Source of the DNA: Thauera terpenica 58Eu
GTDB lineage: Bacteria > Pseudomonadota > Gammaproteobacteria > Burkholderiales > Rhodocyclaceae
Reading direction: 5' to 3'
Assembly (NCBI RefSeq): GCF_000443165.1
Contig: NZ_ATJV01000001.1
Coordinates: forward strand, 186,001-250,000
DNA length: 64,000 nucleotides
A program made the position numbers and the translations under genes. Shown here one piece after another: positions 41,353 to 50,679 of this stretch (positions within the stretch are counted from its first letter, which is position 1; every line of letters starts with the position of its first letter). The notes beneath the pieces were generated by a model. The model did no database searches. It saw nothing but the letters and a program-made list of their open reading frames with translations, and was not told the origin of the DNA.

Positions 41353-41369
41353 CCGGGCGTTCTGCCCGG
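41353..41369 (-). terminator. Terminator after ubiK
   Basis: On the minus strand CCGGGC-agaac-GCCCGG is followed by TTTAT, ten bases past the ubiK stop. A short but well-formed intrinsic terminator. Confidence 0.65.
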
Positions 41370-41378
41370 CTGCGGAAC

Positions 41379-41681
41379 TCAGGCCGGCTTGTCGGCCTTG
41401 TCGGCACTTTCAGCCGTACCGACATCGGCGGGCTTTGCAGCCACGACCGGCGGCGGGCCCTCGAGTTGGGCAATGCGCAATTCGAGCTCGGCGAGTTTCT
41501 GCCGCGCATGTGCCAGCACCTCGCGCTGCACTTCGAATTCCTCGCGGGTAACGAGATCGAGCTTGCTCAAGGCACTGCCGAGCATGGCCTTGACGTTCTT
41601 TTCAATATCGCGGGCGGGGCTGTTGGCGGCCAGCTCGGAGAGCTTGGCGCCGATGTCGTCGAGTAAGCGGGGAGTAGCCAT
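41379..41681 (-). CDS. ubiK: UbiK-family accessory factor (BMFP/YqiC)
   Basis: 100 residues: MATPRLLDDIGAKLSELAANSPARDIEKNVKAMLGSALSKLDLVTREEFEVQREVLAHARQKLAELELRIAQLEG, with an amphipathic N-terminal half and a C-terminal trimeric coiled coil as in YqiC/UbiK. It binds lipid and assists the aerobic ubiquinone biosynthesis complex. A low-complexity Ala/Asp/Lys tail follows the coil. It is 90 bases upstream of comM on the same strand but has its own terminator. Confidence 0.88.
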   Translation of the reverse strand: MATPRLLDDIGAKLSELAANSPARDIEKNVKAMLGSALSKLDLVTREEFEVQREVLAHARQKLAELELRIAQLEGPPPVVAAKPADVGTAESADKADKPA

Positions 41682-41771
41682 GTGGAGTATCGATTACCGG
41701 TTGGGAATGGGAGAAAGTCTAGCACGCACATTGCACGCACCTGAGCCGAATCCGGGCATGCGGAGTGCGAC

Positions 41772-41786
41772 GCACCGCGCTGGTGC
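41772..41786. promoter_or_regulatory. NtrC-type binding site upstream of glnK
   Basis: GCACCGCGCTGGTGC matches the NtrC dyad GCACY-N5-RGTGC perfectly. It lies about 110 bases upstream of the sigma-54 promoter of glnK, a normal enhancer distance. Confidence 0.75.
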
Positions 41787-41894
41787 ATCACAGTCCAGAT
41801 TTGTGCGCATGCGCCTTACACTTCAGCGCGCCCAGGGGCGATGCCGGGCCCGCAACCCGCCTGAATCCGCGCACAAGCAGGAGTTTACGCGTCC

Positions 41895-42302
<408 letters not shown>

Positions 42303-42316
42303 GGGAGAGCACGAAA

Positions 42317-43648
42317 ATGCACAAGAACCCTGCACGCCTGCCGACCCTTGCTGTCGGTGGCACACTCGCGCTGATCTCGGCCGGGGCCTCGGCCCAGGAT
42401 GTGGCCGCCGTCGCAGTCGAGGTCAACAAAGGCGACGTGGCCTGGATCATGACCTCCACCCTGCTGGTGCTGATGATGGCCCTGCCCGGCCTGGCGCTGT
42501 TTTACGGCGGCCTGGTGCGCGCCAAGAACATGTTGTCGGTGCTGATGCAGGTGATGACCGTGTTCTCGCTCAACGCCTTGTTGTTCGCGCTCTACGGCTA
42601 CAGCCTGGCCTTCACCGAGGGCAATGCCTTCATCGGTTCGCTGGACAAGGTCTTCCTGTCCGGCGTGACGATCACCTCGCTCGCCGACACCTTCACCGCC
42701 ACCGTAAAACTGCCCGAGTTCGCCTTCATCGCCTTCCAGGCCACCTTTGCCGGCATCACCGGCGCCCTCATCGTCGGCGCCTTCGCCGAGCGCATGCGTT
42801 TCTCCGCGGTGCTGATCTTCTCGGTGGCCTGGTTCACCCTTTGCTACCTGCCGATCTGCCACATGGTGTGGGGTCCGGGCGGCTACCTGCTCGAAGACGG
42901 CGCCCTCGACTTTGCCGGCGGCACCGTGGTGCACATCAACGCCGGCATCGCCGGCCTGGTGGGTGCCTACATGGTGGGCAAGCGCATCGGCCTTGGTCGC
43001 GTGGCAATGGCACCGCACAACCTGACCCTGACCATGGTGGGCGCCGCGCTGCTGTGGGTGGGCTGGTTCGGCTTCAACGCTGGCTCCAACCTCGAAGCCA
43101 ACGCCGGGGCTGCACTCGCCTTCATCAACACCCTGCTCGCCACTGCGGCAGCCGTGCTGGCCTGGTCGCTGGGCGAGGCCCTGGTCAAGGGCCAGCCCTC
43201 GATGCTGGGCGCGGCCTCGGGCGCCGTCGCCGGTCTGGTGGCCATCACCCCGGCCTGCGGCAGCGTCGGCCCGATGGGCGCCATCATCATCGGCGCGCTC
43301 TCAGGCTTCATCTGCCTGTGGGGGGTGAATGGCTTGAAGCATGCACTCGGCGCCGACGACGCCGTCGATGTGTTTGGCGTGCATGGCGTGGGCGGCATCG
43401 TCGGCGCCCTGCTCACCGGTGTGTTCGCCGCGCCCGCGCTAGGTGGCACGGGTGGCGTAGACTTTGCCATCGGCCCCCAGGTCTGGATCCAGACCTACAG
43501 CGTGCTCATCACCATCGTCTGGTCTGCCGTGGTCGCCTTTGTCGCCTACAAGCTCGCAGACCTGACGGTCGGCCTGCGGGTGGCGGAAGAAGACGAGCGC
43601 AAGGGTCTGGACATCAGCGCGCACGGCGAAACGGCGTATCGGATGTAA
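42317..43648 (+). CDS. amtB: Ammonium transporter
   Basis: 443 residues from the ATG at 42317. A cleavable N-terminal segment (LAVGGTLALISAGASAQ) and eleven membrane helices follow. Family blocks are LALFYGGLVRAKNMLSVLMQ (about 58-77), LPICHMVWGPGGYL (about 178) with the first pore-histidine region, and DVFGVHGVGGIVGALLTGVFA (about 353-373) with the second. Imports ammonium and is gated by GlnK encoded just upstream. The longer reading frame that opens upstream overlaps glnK and is not used. Confidence 0.95.
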   Translation: MHKNPARLPTLAVGGTLALISAGASAQDVAAVAVEVNKGDVAWIMTSTLLVLMMALPGLALFYGGLVRAKNMLSVLMQVMTVFSLNALLFALYGYSLAFTEGNAFIGSLDKVFLSGVTITSLADTFTATVKLPEFAFIAFQATFAGITGALIVGAFAERMRFSAVLIFSVAWFTLCYLPICHMVWGPGGYLLEDGALDFAGGTVVHINAGIAGLVGAYMVGKRIGLGRVAMAPHNLTLTMVGAALLWVGWFGFNAGSNLEANAGAALAFINTLLATAAAVLAWSLGEALVKGQPSMLGAASGAVAGLVAITPACGSVGPMGAIIIGALSGFICLWGVNGLKHALGADDAVDVFGVHGVGGIVGALLTGVFAAPALGGTGGVDFAIGPQVWIQTYSVLITIVWSAVVAFVAYKLADLTVGLRVAEEDERKGLDISAHGETAYRM

Positions 43649-43668
43649 GGAACCTAGGTGCTCAGCGA

Positions 43669-43693
43669 CGGAACCGGCTGCCCGCCGGTTCCG
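43669..43693. terminator. Bidirectional hairpin between amtB and purU
   Basis: CGGAACCGGC pairs with GCCGGTTCCG around a five-base loop in the 59-base gap between the converging amtB and purU genes. Confidence 0.65.
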
Positions 43694-43707
43694 CGCACCC
43701 GGAGCGC

Positions 43708-44583
43708 TCAGCGGAACACGATGGTCTTGTTGCCATGCACCAGCACGCGGTCTTCGAGGTGGTAGCGCAGGCCGCGGGCGAGCACGGTTTTCTCGATGTC
43801 CTTGCCGTAGCGCACCATGTCTTCCACGGCGTCGGAGTGGTCGATGCGGATCACGTCCTGATCGACGATCGGCCCCTGGTCGAGGTCGGCGGTAACGTAA
43901 TGGCAGGTGGCGCCGATCAGTTTCACACCCTTGTCCCAGGCCTGGTGGTAGGGCTTGGCACCGACGAAACTGGGCAGGAAGCTGTGGTGGATGTTGATGA
44001 TGCGCCCCGGATAGGCAGCGCACAGCGCGGGCGACAGGACCTGCATGTAGCGCGCGAGCACCATGGTGTCGCCACGCACCTCTTCAAAGATGCGCTGCAC
44101 CTCGGCGTAGGCGGATTCCTTGTTGTCGGCGTTGACCGGCACGTGGTGAAAAGGAATGCCATGCCATTCGACAAAGCCACGAAAGTTGTCGTGGTTGGAG
44201 ATCACGCAAGGAATCTCGATGTCGAGTTCCTTCGACTGCCAGCGCGCGAGCAGGTCGTACAGGCAATGTTCCTGCTTGCTGACCATCACCACCACGCGCT
44301 TCTTGACCGCAGAGTCGGTGATCTTCCATTCCATCTCAAGCTCTTCGGCGAGCGGACGGAAGCGCTCGCGGAACTCGGCAAGATGGAAAGGCAGGGAGTC
44401 GGCCTTGATCTCGATGCGCATGAAGTAGCGCCCGAGCGCCTCACCATTTTGTGGCAGTTCGGCGTGCAGTGAGGTCTCGAGGATCCAGCCCTTGTGTTCG
44501 GCGATGAAGCCCGACACCCGGGCGACGATGCCGACGCGGTCGGGGCAGGAGGCGGAAAGCGTGTAAAAACGTTGGCGATGCAT
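43708..44583 (-). CDS. purU: Formyltetrahydrofolate deformylase
   Basis: 291 residues. An N-terminal ACT domain (FYTLSASCPDRVGIVARVSGFIAEHKGWILETSLHA) precedes a formyltransferase-type hydrolase domain (VVVMVSKQEHCLYDLL, CVISNHDNFRGFVEWHGIPFHHVP, IINIHHSFLPSFVGAKPYHQA, and a conserved Asp in the DLDQGPIVDQDVIRI region). It releases formate and THF from 10-formyl-THF to balance one-carbon units. It may share a transcript with thrH, which ends 14 bases upstream of its start. Confidence 0.94.
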   Translation of the reverse strand: MHRQRFYTLSASCPDRVGIVARVSGFIAEHKGWILETSLHAELPQNGEALGRYFMRIEIKADSLPFHLAEFRERFRPLAEELEMEWKITDSAVKKRVVVMVSKQEHCLYDLLARWQSKELDIEIPCVISNHDNFRGFVEWHGIPFHHVPVNADNKESAYAEVQRIFEEVRGDTMVLARYMQVLSPALCAAYPGRIINIHHSFLPSFVGAKPYHQAWDKGVKLIGATCHYVTADLDQGPIVDQDVIRIDHSDAVEDMVRYGKDIEKTVLARGLRYHLEDRVLVHGNKTIVFR

Positions 44584-44597
44584 GGTATCTCGTGAGT

Positions 44598-45209
44598 TCA
44601 GCCGGCGCGGGCGAAGGCGGCGTCGATTTCGGCGCGCAGGGCCGCGTAGTCGCGCACCACCGGATACTGCGGAAATTCGCGCACGACGTTTTCCGGTGGA
44701 TGAAAGAGGATGCCGCCGTGGGCCTCGCCCAGCATGGCGAGGTCGTTATAGGAATCGCCCGCGGCCACGACCTTGAAGTTGAGTTCCTTGAAGCGTTTCA
44801 CCGCCTCGCGCTTCTGGTCCGGCATGCGCAGGTGATAATTCACCAGAATGCCTTCGGCATCTGCTTCCAGGCTGTGGCAGAACAGCGTCGGCAAGCCGAG
44901 TTGCTGCATCAGCGGCCTGGCGAATTCATAGAAGGTGTCGGACAGGATCACGACCTGGTAAGCGTCGCGCAAGGCGTCGAGGAATTCACGCGCACCTTGC
45001 ATCGGCCCCATGCTGGCGATGACCGCCTGGATGTCGGGCAGGCCGAGCTTTTTCTGCGCCAGGATGTCGAGGCGGTACTTCATCAGGGTGTCGTAGTTGG
45101 GCTCGTCGCGCGTGGTGCGGCGCAACTCGGGAATGCCGCTACGCTCGGCGAATTCGATCCAGATTTCAGGAACCAGCACACCTTCGAGGTCGAGACAGAC
45201 GATACGCAC
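44598..45209 (-). CDS. thrH: ThrH-type phosphoserine/homoserine phosphotransferase
   Basis: 203 residues of HAD fold starting at a GTG (45209) with AGGAG seven bases upstream; the family starts at this point (MRIVCLDLEGVLVPEIWIEFAERSGI). Motif I DLEGVLVPE, motif II ILSDTFYEFARPL and motif III with AAGDSYNDLAMLGEA are present. ThrH removes phosphate from phosphoserine and can pass it to homoserine. The frame continues upstream only through non-conserved sequence. Confidence 0.9.
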   Translation of the reverse strand: MRIVCLDLEGVLVPEIWIEFAERSGIPELRRTTRDEPNYDTLMKYRLDILAQKKLGLPDIQAVIASMGPMQGAREFLDALRDAYQVVILSDTFYEFARPLMQQLGLPTLFCHSLEADAEGILVNYHLRMPDQKREAVKRFKELNFKVVAAGDSYNDLAMLGEAHGGILFHPPENVVREFPQYPVVRDYAALRAEIDAAFARAG

Positions 45210-45410
45210 CGGACACTCCTGCGGGCAAGATTTTGGCGAAGCCGCGATTCTAGCATCGACCCATCCACACCGAATCGCACGGTTTGCCCGGAGGCGGGCA
45301 GACGCATGCACGACGTGCGCGCTGTGCGCCATTACTCGAACCGGGCGGTCTTGCACTGGCACGAGGTGAACGCAAATTGGATACTTCCGGCAAATATCGC
45401 ATTCAAGACC

Positions 45411-46613
45411 ATGATCAAGCTCATCCCGACCGAAAAGCTCCAGACTGGCATGTTCATCCACGACCTCAACTGTGGCTGGATGGATCACAACTTCGTGCGC
45501 AGCCGCTTTGCCGTGAAAACCGAAGCGGTCGCGCTCAAGGTACGCGCGCTGGGCGTGAAGGAAATCTACATCGACACCGCGCGCGGGCTAGACATCGTCG
45601 AGGGACCGAGCCAGGAAGCCCAGGAGCACCAGGTCGACGCGGCGCTGCAGGCGCTGGCGACCACCAGCGCCTCGGACATGCCGCGCGTCTCGGTGCAGCG
45701 CGAAGTCGAGCGTGCACAAAAGCTGCACGGCGACGCCAACCGCATCGTGCGCGACGTGATGGGTGACGTCCGCCTGGGCAAGCAGATCCAGCTGGAGCAG
45801 ATCGAGCCCCTGGTCGCGCGCATCGTCGACTCCATCTTTCGCCGCGCCGACGCGCTCATGCCACTGGCACGGCTGAAGGAGCACGACGAATACACCTTCC
45901 AGCATTCAGTGTCGGTGTGCGTGCTGATGACCTCATTTGCGCGCGCGCTGGAATTGCCGCGCGAGATCATCCACGAGATCGCGATCGGCGCCCTGCTCCA
46001 TGACGTGGGCAAGGCCAAGGTGGCGGACGAGATCCTGAACAAGCCGGCCAAGCTCACCGACGCCGAGTTCGCCAAGATGAAGAACCACGTCGTGCAGAGC
46101 AAGATCATCCTGCAGGCCACGCCCGGCATCAGCAACATCGCGCTCGACGTCGCCGCCCAGCACCACGAGCGCTTCGATGGCACCGGCTATCCGAACAAGC
46201 TCAAGGGTGAGGAGATCAGCCTCTACGGGCAGATGGGGGCGATCGTCGACGTCTATGACGCGATCACCTCCAATCGCGTCTATCACAAGGGGATGATGCC
46301 GACCGACGCCATGCGCAAGCTGCTCGAGTGGAGCAAGTTCCACTTCAAACCGGAACTGGTGAAGGCCTTCATCCGCGCCGTGGGCATCTATCCGACCGGC
46401 TCCCTGGTGCGGCTGGAAAGCCGGCGCCTGGCGGTGGTGCAGGCGCAAAGCGCCGATCAGGTGATGCAGCCGGTGGTGAAGATCATCTTCCACACCCGCG
46501 GCTACTATCTGACCCCCGAAATCGTTGACCTGCGGCGCTCGCACGACCGCATCGTTGGTCACGAGGATTTCGCCACCTGGAACATCGACCCGCTGCGCTG
46601 GTTGCCGGAGTAG
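45411..46613 (+). CDS. HD-GYP cyclic-di-GMP phosphodiesterase with DUF3391
   Basis: 400 residues from the ATG at 45411. An N-terminal DUF3391 domain (MIKLIPTEKLQTGMFIHDLNCGWMDHNFVR) leads into an HD-GYP domain at about 175-345. This contains LLHDVGKAKVADEILNKPAKLTD (HD pair and KDVGK-type lysine), HHERFDGTGYPNKLKGEEI (the HHExxDGxGYP signature) and YDAITSNRVYHKG. All catalytic motifs are intact, so cyclic-di-GMP hydrolysis is expected. The long open frame upstream of 45411 is antisense to thrH and not coding. Confidence 0.92.
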   Translation: MIKLIPTEKLQTGMFIHDLNCGWMDHNFVRSRFAVKTEAVALKVRALGVKEIYIDTARGLDIVEGPSQEAQEHQVDAALQALATTSASDMPRVSVQREVERAQKLHGDANRIVRDVMGDVRLGKQIQLEQIEPLVARIVDSIFRRADALMPLARLKEHDEYTFQHSVSVCVLMTSFARALELPREIIHEIAIGALLHDVGKAKVADEILNKPAKLTDAEFAKMKNHVVQSKIILQATPGISNIALDVAAQHHERFDGTGYPNKLKGEEISLYGQMGAIVDVYDAITSNRVYHKGMMPTDAMRKLLEWSKFHFKPELVKAFIRAVGIYPTGSLVRLESRRLAVVQAQSADQVMQPVVKIIFHTRGYYLTPEIVDLRRSHDRIVGHEDFATWNIDPLRWLPE

Positions 46614-46644
46614 GACGGCACTGAGCCGACGCAGCGCTGCGGTT

Positions 46645-48576
46645 TCAGTCGGCCGGGATCGCGTCCAGCGTCTCGTGCAGCTCCAGCCAGCGCAGCTCCG
46701 CGTCCTCGATGCGCTGCACGAGTTCGGCCTGGCGCTTGTTCAGCGTCGGCACCTCAGCGGCCTGCTGCCCCGTGTAAAGCTCAGGGTCGGCGAGACGCGC
46801 ATCAAGCTCGCTCTTTTCCTTGTTCCATGCCGCCAGGCGCTTGTCGATCTGCTCGATCTCCTTCACCAGCGGCCGACGTGCAAGGATGCGGGCTTGGCGA
46901 TCGGCGCTGGCCTGCGCACGATCGGCCTTGCGTGTCGCCTTGTCGGCGGTCTGATCAGGACAGGCTGCCGCGGCCGCCACCACAGTGCGCCGGGTGGCGA
47001 GCCAGTCGCGGTAATCGTCGAGGTCGCCGTCGAAGGGCTGGATGCGGCCGTCGTCCACCAGCAGGAAGCGGTCGCAGGTGGCGCGCAGCAGGGCGCGGTC
47101 GTGTGACACCAGCACCATGGCGCCCTCGTAATCCTGCAGCGCCAGCGTGAGGGCGTGGCGCATCTCGAGGTCGAGGTGGTTGGTGGGTTCGTCGAGCAGC
47201 AGCAGGTTAGGCTTTTGCCAGATCAGCAGCGCCAGCGCCAGGCGCGACTTCTCGCCGCCGGAGAACGGGCCGCAAGGCGTCGTCGCCGGGGTGGAGCTGC
47301 CGCCCAGGCCGTCGCCGCGGAAATCAAAGCCACCGAGATAGTCGCGCAGCTCCTGCTCGCGAGTCAGCGGGTCGAGCCGCGTCATGTGCTGCAGCGCGGA
47401 CTCGTCCGTGCGCAGGGTTTCGAGCTGATGCTGGGCAAAATAGCCGGTGATCAGACCCTTGCCCTCCAGGCGCTCGCCCGCCGCCAGCGCCAGTTCGTTG
47501 GCGAGCAGCTTGATCAGGGTCGACTTGCCCGCGCCATTGCGCCCGAGCAGGCCGACACGCTCGCCGGGGCGCAGCGTCAGACCGATGTCGGCCAGCACCA
47601 TGCGCTCACCGTAGCCCACCGCGCCATCCTCGATCTGCAGCAAGGGGTCGGGCGCGGGCGGCGCGTCACGAAAACCGAAACTGAACGGCGTGTCGACGTG
47701 GGCGGCGGCGATGCGCTCCATGCGCTCGAGCGCCTTGATCCGGCTCTGCGCCTGGCGCGCCTTGGTGGCCTTGGCGCGGAAGCGGCGGATGTAGTCTTCC
47801 ATGTGCGCGATGTCGCGCTGCTGCTTTTCAAACATCGACTGCTGCTGCAGCAGGCGCTCGCCACGCTGACGCTCGAAATCCGAATAGCCGCCGGTGTACA
47901 GGGTGAGCTTCTGCTGCTCGATGTGGGCGATATGGGTGACGCAAGCGTCCAGAAACTCGCGGTCGTGCGAGATCAGCAGCAAGGTGCCGCGATAGTCGCG
48001 CAGCCAGGACTCGAGCCAGATCACCGCGTCGAGATCGAGGTGGTTGGTCGGCTCGTCCAGCAGCAACAGATCGGAGCGGCACATCAGCGCCTGCGCCAGG
48101 TTCAGGCGCATGCGCCAGCCGCCGGAAAAGTCTGCCACCGGGCGCTCGATATCGGACTGCAGGAACCCCAGACCATCGAGCAACGAGGCTGCACGCGAGC
48201 GCGCCGCGTAACCGCCAATCTCGTGCAGGCGGGCGTGCAGCTCGCCGATATGGGTGCCGTCGTGTGCGTTTTCCGCCGCAAGCAGCTCAGCCTCGATGCG
48301 GCGCAGCTCGGCATCGCCATCGAGCACGTATTCGATCGCCGCCTGCACCAGGCCGGGGGTTTCCTGCGCGACGTGGGCAATCACCCAGGCGGGCGGCATG
48401 TCGAGGTCGCCCTGATCGGGATGCAACTGGTCGCGCAGCATGGCGAACAGGCTGGATTTGCCGCTGCCGTTGGCGCCGGTGAGGCCGACCTTCCAGCCCG
48501 GATGGATCTGCAGCGTGGCGCTCTCGATGAGCACCTTGACGCCGCGCACAAGGCGTAAATTTCGAAGACTGATCAC
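46645..48576 (-). CDS. ABC-F family ATPase (YheS/Uup type)
   Basis: 643 residues from a GTG at 48576 (VISLRNLRLVRGVKVLIESATLQIHPGWKVGLTGANGSGKSSL). Two ABC domains in one chain with no membrane segments. Walker A is GANGSGKSS and GRNGAGKST; the signatures are FSGGWRMRLNLAQAL and FSGGEKSRLALALL; Walker B is LLLLDEPTNHLDLDAV and LLLLDEPTNHLDLEM. The ABC-F linker between them is Arg/Lys-rich (IRRFRAKATKARQAQSRIKALERM). A C-terminal coiled coil (about 560-643) binds nucleic acid in Uup-like members. Ribosome-associated function is likely. The frame extends over 170 codons further upstream antisense to the next gene; this is not coding. Confidence 0.9.
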   Translation of the reverse strand: MISLRNLRLVRGVKVLIESATLQIHPGWKVGLTGANGSGKSSLFAMLRDQLHPDQGDLDMPPAWVIAHVAQETPGLVQAAIEYVLDGDAELRRIEAELLAAENAHDGTHIGELHARLHEIGGYAARSRAASLLDGLGFLQSDIERPVADFSGGWRMRLNLAQALMCRSDLLLLDEPTNHLDLDAVIWLESWLRDYRGTLLLISHDREFLDACVTHIAHIEQQKLTLYTGGYSDFERQRGERLLQQQSMFEKQQRDIAHMEDYIRRFRAKATKARQAQSRIKALERMERIAAAHVDTPFSFGFRDAPPAPDPLLQIEDGAVGYGERMVLADIGLTLRPGERVGLLGRNGAGKSTLIKLLANELALAAGERLEGKGLITGYFAQHQLETLRTDESALQHMTRLDPLTREQELRDYLGGFDFRGDGLGGSSTPATTPCGPFSGGEKSRLALALLIWQKPNLLLLDEPTNHLDLEMRHALTLALQDYEGAMVLVSHDRALLRATCDRFLLVDDGRIQPFDGDLDDYRDWLATRRTVVAAAAACPDQTADKATRKADRAQASADRQARILARRPLVKEIEQIDKRLAAWNKEKSELDARLADPELYTGQQAAEVPTLNKRQAELVQRIEDAELRWLELHETLDAIPAD

Positions 48577-48663
48577 AAACGTAAAGCGCCGCTGGGTGGC
48601 CGCGAACTGAAATAAAGGCGCTATTCTACGCGCCAAGCGAATCGTCTTCGGAAACCTGTGCGC

Positions 48664-49377
48664 ATGTCCCGCTCCACCCTCCGTTCCGCCCTGCCCGTGC
48701 CCTTGCTTGCCCTCTCCATGGCCGTGTTGTTGACGCTGTCGCCGGGCACAGCAAGGGCCGCAGATACAAGCAGCGCCGCCCAGGACAGTGCCGACAGCGC
48801 GCGCATGATCGAGCTGCAAGCTCAGGCCAGGGCGCTGCGCGCCGAGGCCGAGGCCACCTTCCAGGCCGCGGAACCCGCCTGCTACAAGAAATTTCTCGTC
48901 AATCGCTGCATCGATCAGGCCAGGCAGCAGCGCCTGGAAACCATACAGCGTGCACGCGCGCTCGAATCCGAAGCGCATCAACTCAAGCTCGAGCAGCGTC
49001 AGCGCGCTGCAGCCGAAGCCCAAGCCGCCCAGCGTGACAGCACCGCCGGCGGTGACGCGGGAGCCGCAACAGACACCTCTGCGGACGAGGTGCACACACC
49101 GCCCGCCGCCACGGTCACGCCGCTGCCCTTGCCGGACGGCCGCATCACCCCTGACGCCGCGGCCGAGCGCATCCGCGCCGAGCGCGCACGCAGCGCCGCC
49201 GAAGCCGAGGCCGGCGCGCAGGCCGCGCGTGCAGCACGCGACGCCGAAAAAGCTGACAAGCGCGCCAGAACGGAGGCTGAGGCCGCAGCACGCGCCGCCG
49301 CCGCAGACCAGGACCGCGCGCGCTACGAAGAGCGCTTGCGCAAATACGAAGAAGAACAGGCCGCAAAAAAGAAATAA
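48664..49377 (+). CDS. Exported Ala/Glu/Arg-rich coiled-coil protein, unknown function
   Basis: 237 residues from the ATG at 48664 (a GTG two codons earlier is possible). A signal peptide (LPVPLLALSMAVLLTLSPGTARAA) is followed by long alanine/glutamate/arginine-rich helices, for example MIELQAQARALRAEAEATFQAAEP and a C-terminal KYEEEQAAKKK. One pair of cysteines (ACYKKFLVNRCIDQAR) could form a periplasmic disulfide. I do not recognise a family beyond its resemblance to small periplasmic coiled-coil proteins of betaproteobacteria. It is divergent from the ABC-F gene. Confidence 0.7.
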   Translation: MSRSTLRSALPVPLLALSMAVLLTLSPGTARAADTSSAAQDSADSARMIELQAQARALRAEAEATFQAAEPACYKKFLVNRCIDQARQQRLETIQRARALESEAHQLKLEQRQRAAAEAQAAQRDSTAGGDAGAATDTSADEVHTPPAATVTPLPLPDGRITPDAAAERIRAERARSAAEAEAGAQAARAARDAEKADKRARTEAEAAARAAAADQDRARYEERLRKYEEEQAAKKK

Positions 49378-49480
49378 GCCGCCGTCAGCGCCTGCGCTCG
49401 CCAGCCTCGAACCGCGGCCTTCAGGGCGCTGCTTTCAGACCGCAGCTTTCAGGCCGCTGCGCAACCCATTGCCCAGGCGC

Positions 49481-50089
49481 TCACCCGGCGCCGTGACTGC
49501 GCGCCCAGGCCAGCGCATCATCGAGCCGGTCGTTACCCCAGAACAGCTCATCGCCGACGCGAAAACTCGGCGCACCGAACAGACCCAGCTCGGTCGCGCG
49601 CTCGGTCTGGCGGCGCAAGGCCAGCTTGTTGGCATCCGCTTGCGCGCGCTCGATCACCGCGTCAGCGTCCAGGCCCTGCGCGGACAGGATGTCGGCGATC
49701 ACCGCGCGCTCGCCGATGTCGCGGTCCTCGGCAAAGTTGGCCTGCATCACCGCGCGCGAGAAGCTCGCCACCCAGCCCTCCTCCACGCCGACCAGCGCCA
49801 CCCGCGCCGCCAGCAGGCTGCTGCGCGGAAAGCCGCTGGGCTTGCGAAAAGGCAGCTCATAGCGGGCGGCGAGGCGCTCGAGGTCACGCCACATGTAGCG
49901 CCCCTTGGGCGGATAGATGTTGAACGGCGAGTCGTTCCAGCCCAGGGCGAGGAACACCGGGCCGAGCAGAAAGGGCTTCCACTCCACCTCCACACCTGCC
50001 GCCTGCGCCAGCGGCTCGATGCGCATCACCGACAGCCAGGAATAGCTACTGGCGAACTCATACCAGAACTCGACGACGGGACGGGACAC
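49481..50089 (-). CDS. 2-hydroxychromene-2-carboxylate isomerase family (kappa-class GST/DsbA fold)
   Basis: 202 residues: VVEFWYEFASSYSWLSVMRIEPLAQAAGVEVEWKPFLLGPVF is the N-terminal thioredoxin half of the HCCA isomerase family, with Ser in place of a redox Cys. A helical insert follows, and the second half ends GLFGAPSFRVGDELFWGNDRLDDALAW. These enzymes use glutathione to isomerise naphthalene-pathway intermediates, but no aromatic-degradation genes are nearby, so the substrate is unknown. Confidence 0.88.
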   Translation of the reverse strand: MSRPVVEFWYEFASSYSWLSVMRIEPLAQAAGVEVEWKPFLLGPVFLALGWNDSPFNIYPPKGRYMWRDLERLAARYELPFRKPSGFPRSSLLAARVALVGVEEGWVASFSRAVMQANFAEDRDIGERAVIADILSAQGLDADAVIERAQADANKLALRRQTERATELGLFGAPSFRVGDELFWGNDRLDDALAWARSHGAG

Positions 50090-50134
50090 GGCAGCACTCC
50101 GAAGCAGAAATCAATGCCACCAATATAGCCCTGA

Positions 50135-50593
50135 TCAGGCCCTGGTGGCGGCCGTCGTGGAATCACGGCGGCGACGGCGGATGCTCACGCCCACACAATC
50201 AGCGGCGTCGAAGATTCCCGGCTTGCACACACTGACCGCCACCGTGTGCAGGGGAAAGTCGTGCAGCAGGTTGTCGGCCACGTCCTGCGCAAAGGCCTCG
50301 AGCAACAAGCGCCGATTGAGCAGCGCCAGGCGGCGCACGGTGGCGACGACGGCGCCGTAATCGACCGCATCCTCGATCTGATCGCTGGTGCAACAGCGCG
50401 AATGCAAGAGCTCGAGCTCCAGATCCACCTGCAGGGGCTGGGGGCCCAGACGCTCATGCTCATAGATGCCGATGAGCGCCTCGACGCGCAGGCCGCGCAC
50501 CGAAATACCGTCATTGCCGACCGGCACTGAGCGCGGCAAGGCGGACGGCGACACCGTCATCCTGGCCGCAGATTCGAAGGATTCAGTTTTCAT
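50135..50593 (-). CDS. folB: Dihydroneopterin aldolase family protein
   Basis: 152 residues. The core is ISVRGLRVEALIGIYEHERLGPQPLQVDLEL, DAVDYGAVVATVRRLALLNRRLLLEAFAQDVADNLL (with the family Glu) and VAVSVCKPGIFDAADCVGVSI (with the Lys of the active site). It converts dihydroneopterin to 6-hydroxymethyl-dihydropterin in folate synthesis. An N-terminal extension of about 28 residues and an Arg-rich tail are unusual. It lies behind soxG, but a hairpin separates them. A folate gene here is in keeping with the THF-dependent sarcosine oxidase; co-regulation is a guess. Confidence 0.82.
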   Translation of the reverse strand: MKTESFESAARMTVSPSALPRSVPVGNDGISVRGLRVEALIGIYEHERLGPQPLQVDLELELLHSRCCTSDQIEDAVDYGAVVATVRRLALLNRRLLLEAFAQDVADNLLHDFPLHTVAVSVCKPGIFDAADCVGVSIRRRRRDSTTAATRA

Positions 50594-50645
50594 TGGGTAC
50601 GAACGCTGTAGGCAGGAAAAGGGTGCATGAAGCAGCTGGAGCTTT

Positions 50646-50673
50646 GCGACCGGGGCCTCTCAGCCCCGGTCGC
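50646..50673 (-). terminator. Hairpin after soxG
   Basis: GCGACCGGGGC pairs with GCCCCGGTCGC (11 bp, 6-base loop) seven bases past the soxG stop. No T-run on the minus strand. Probably ends the sarcosine operon before folB. Confidence 0.6.
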
Positions 50674-50679
50674 TGCTCG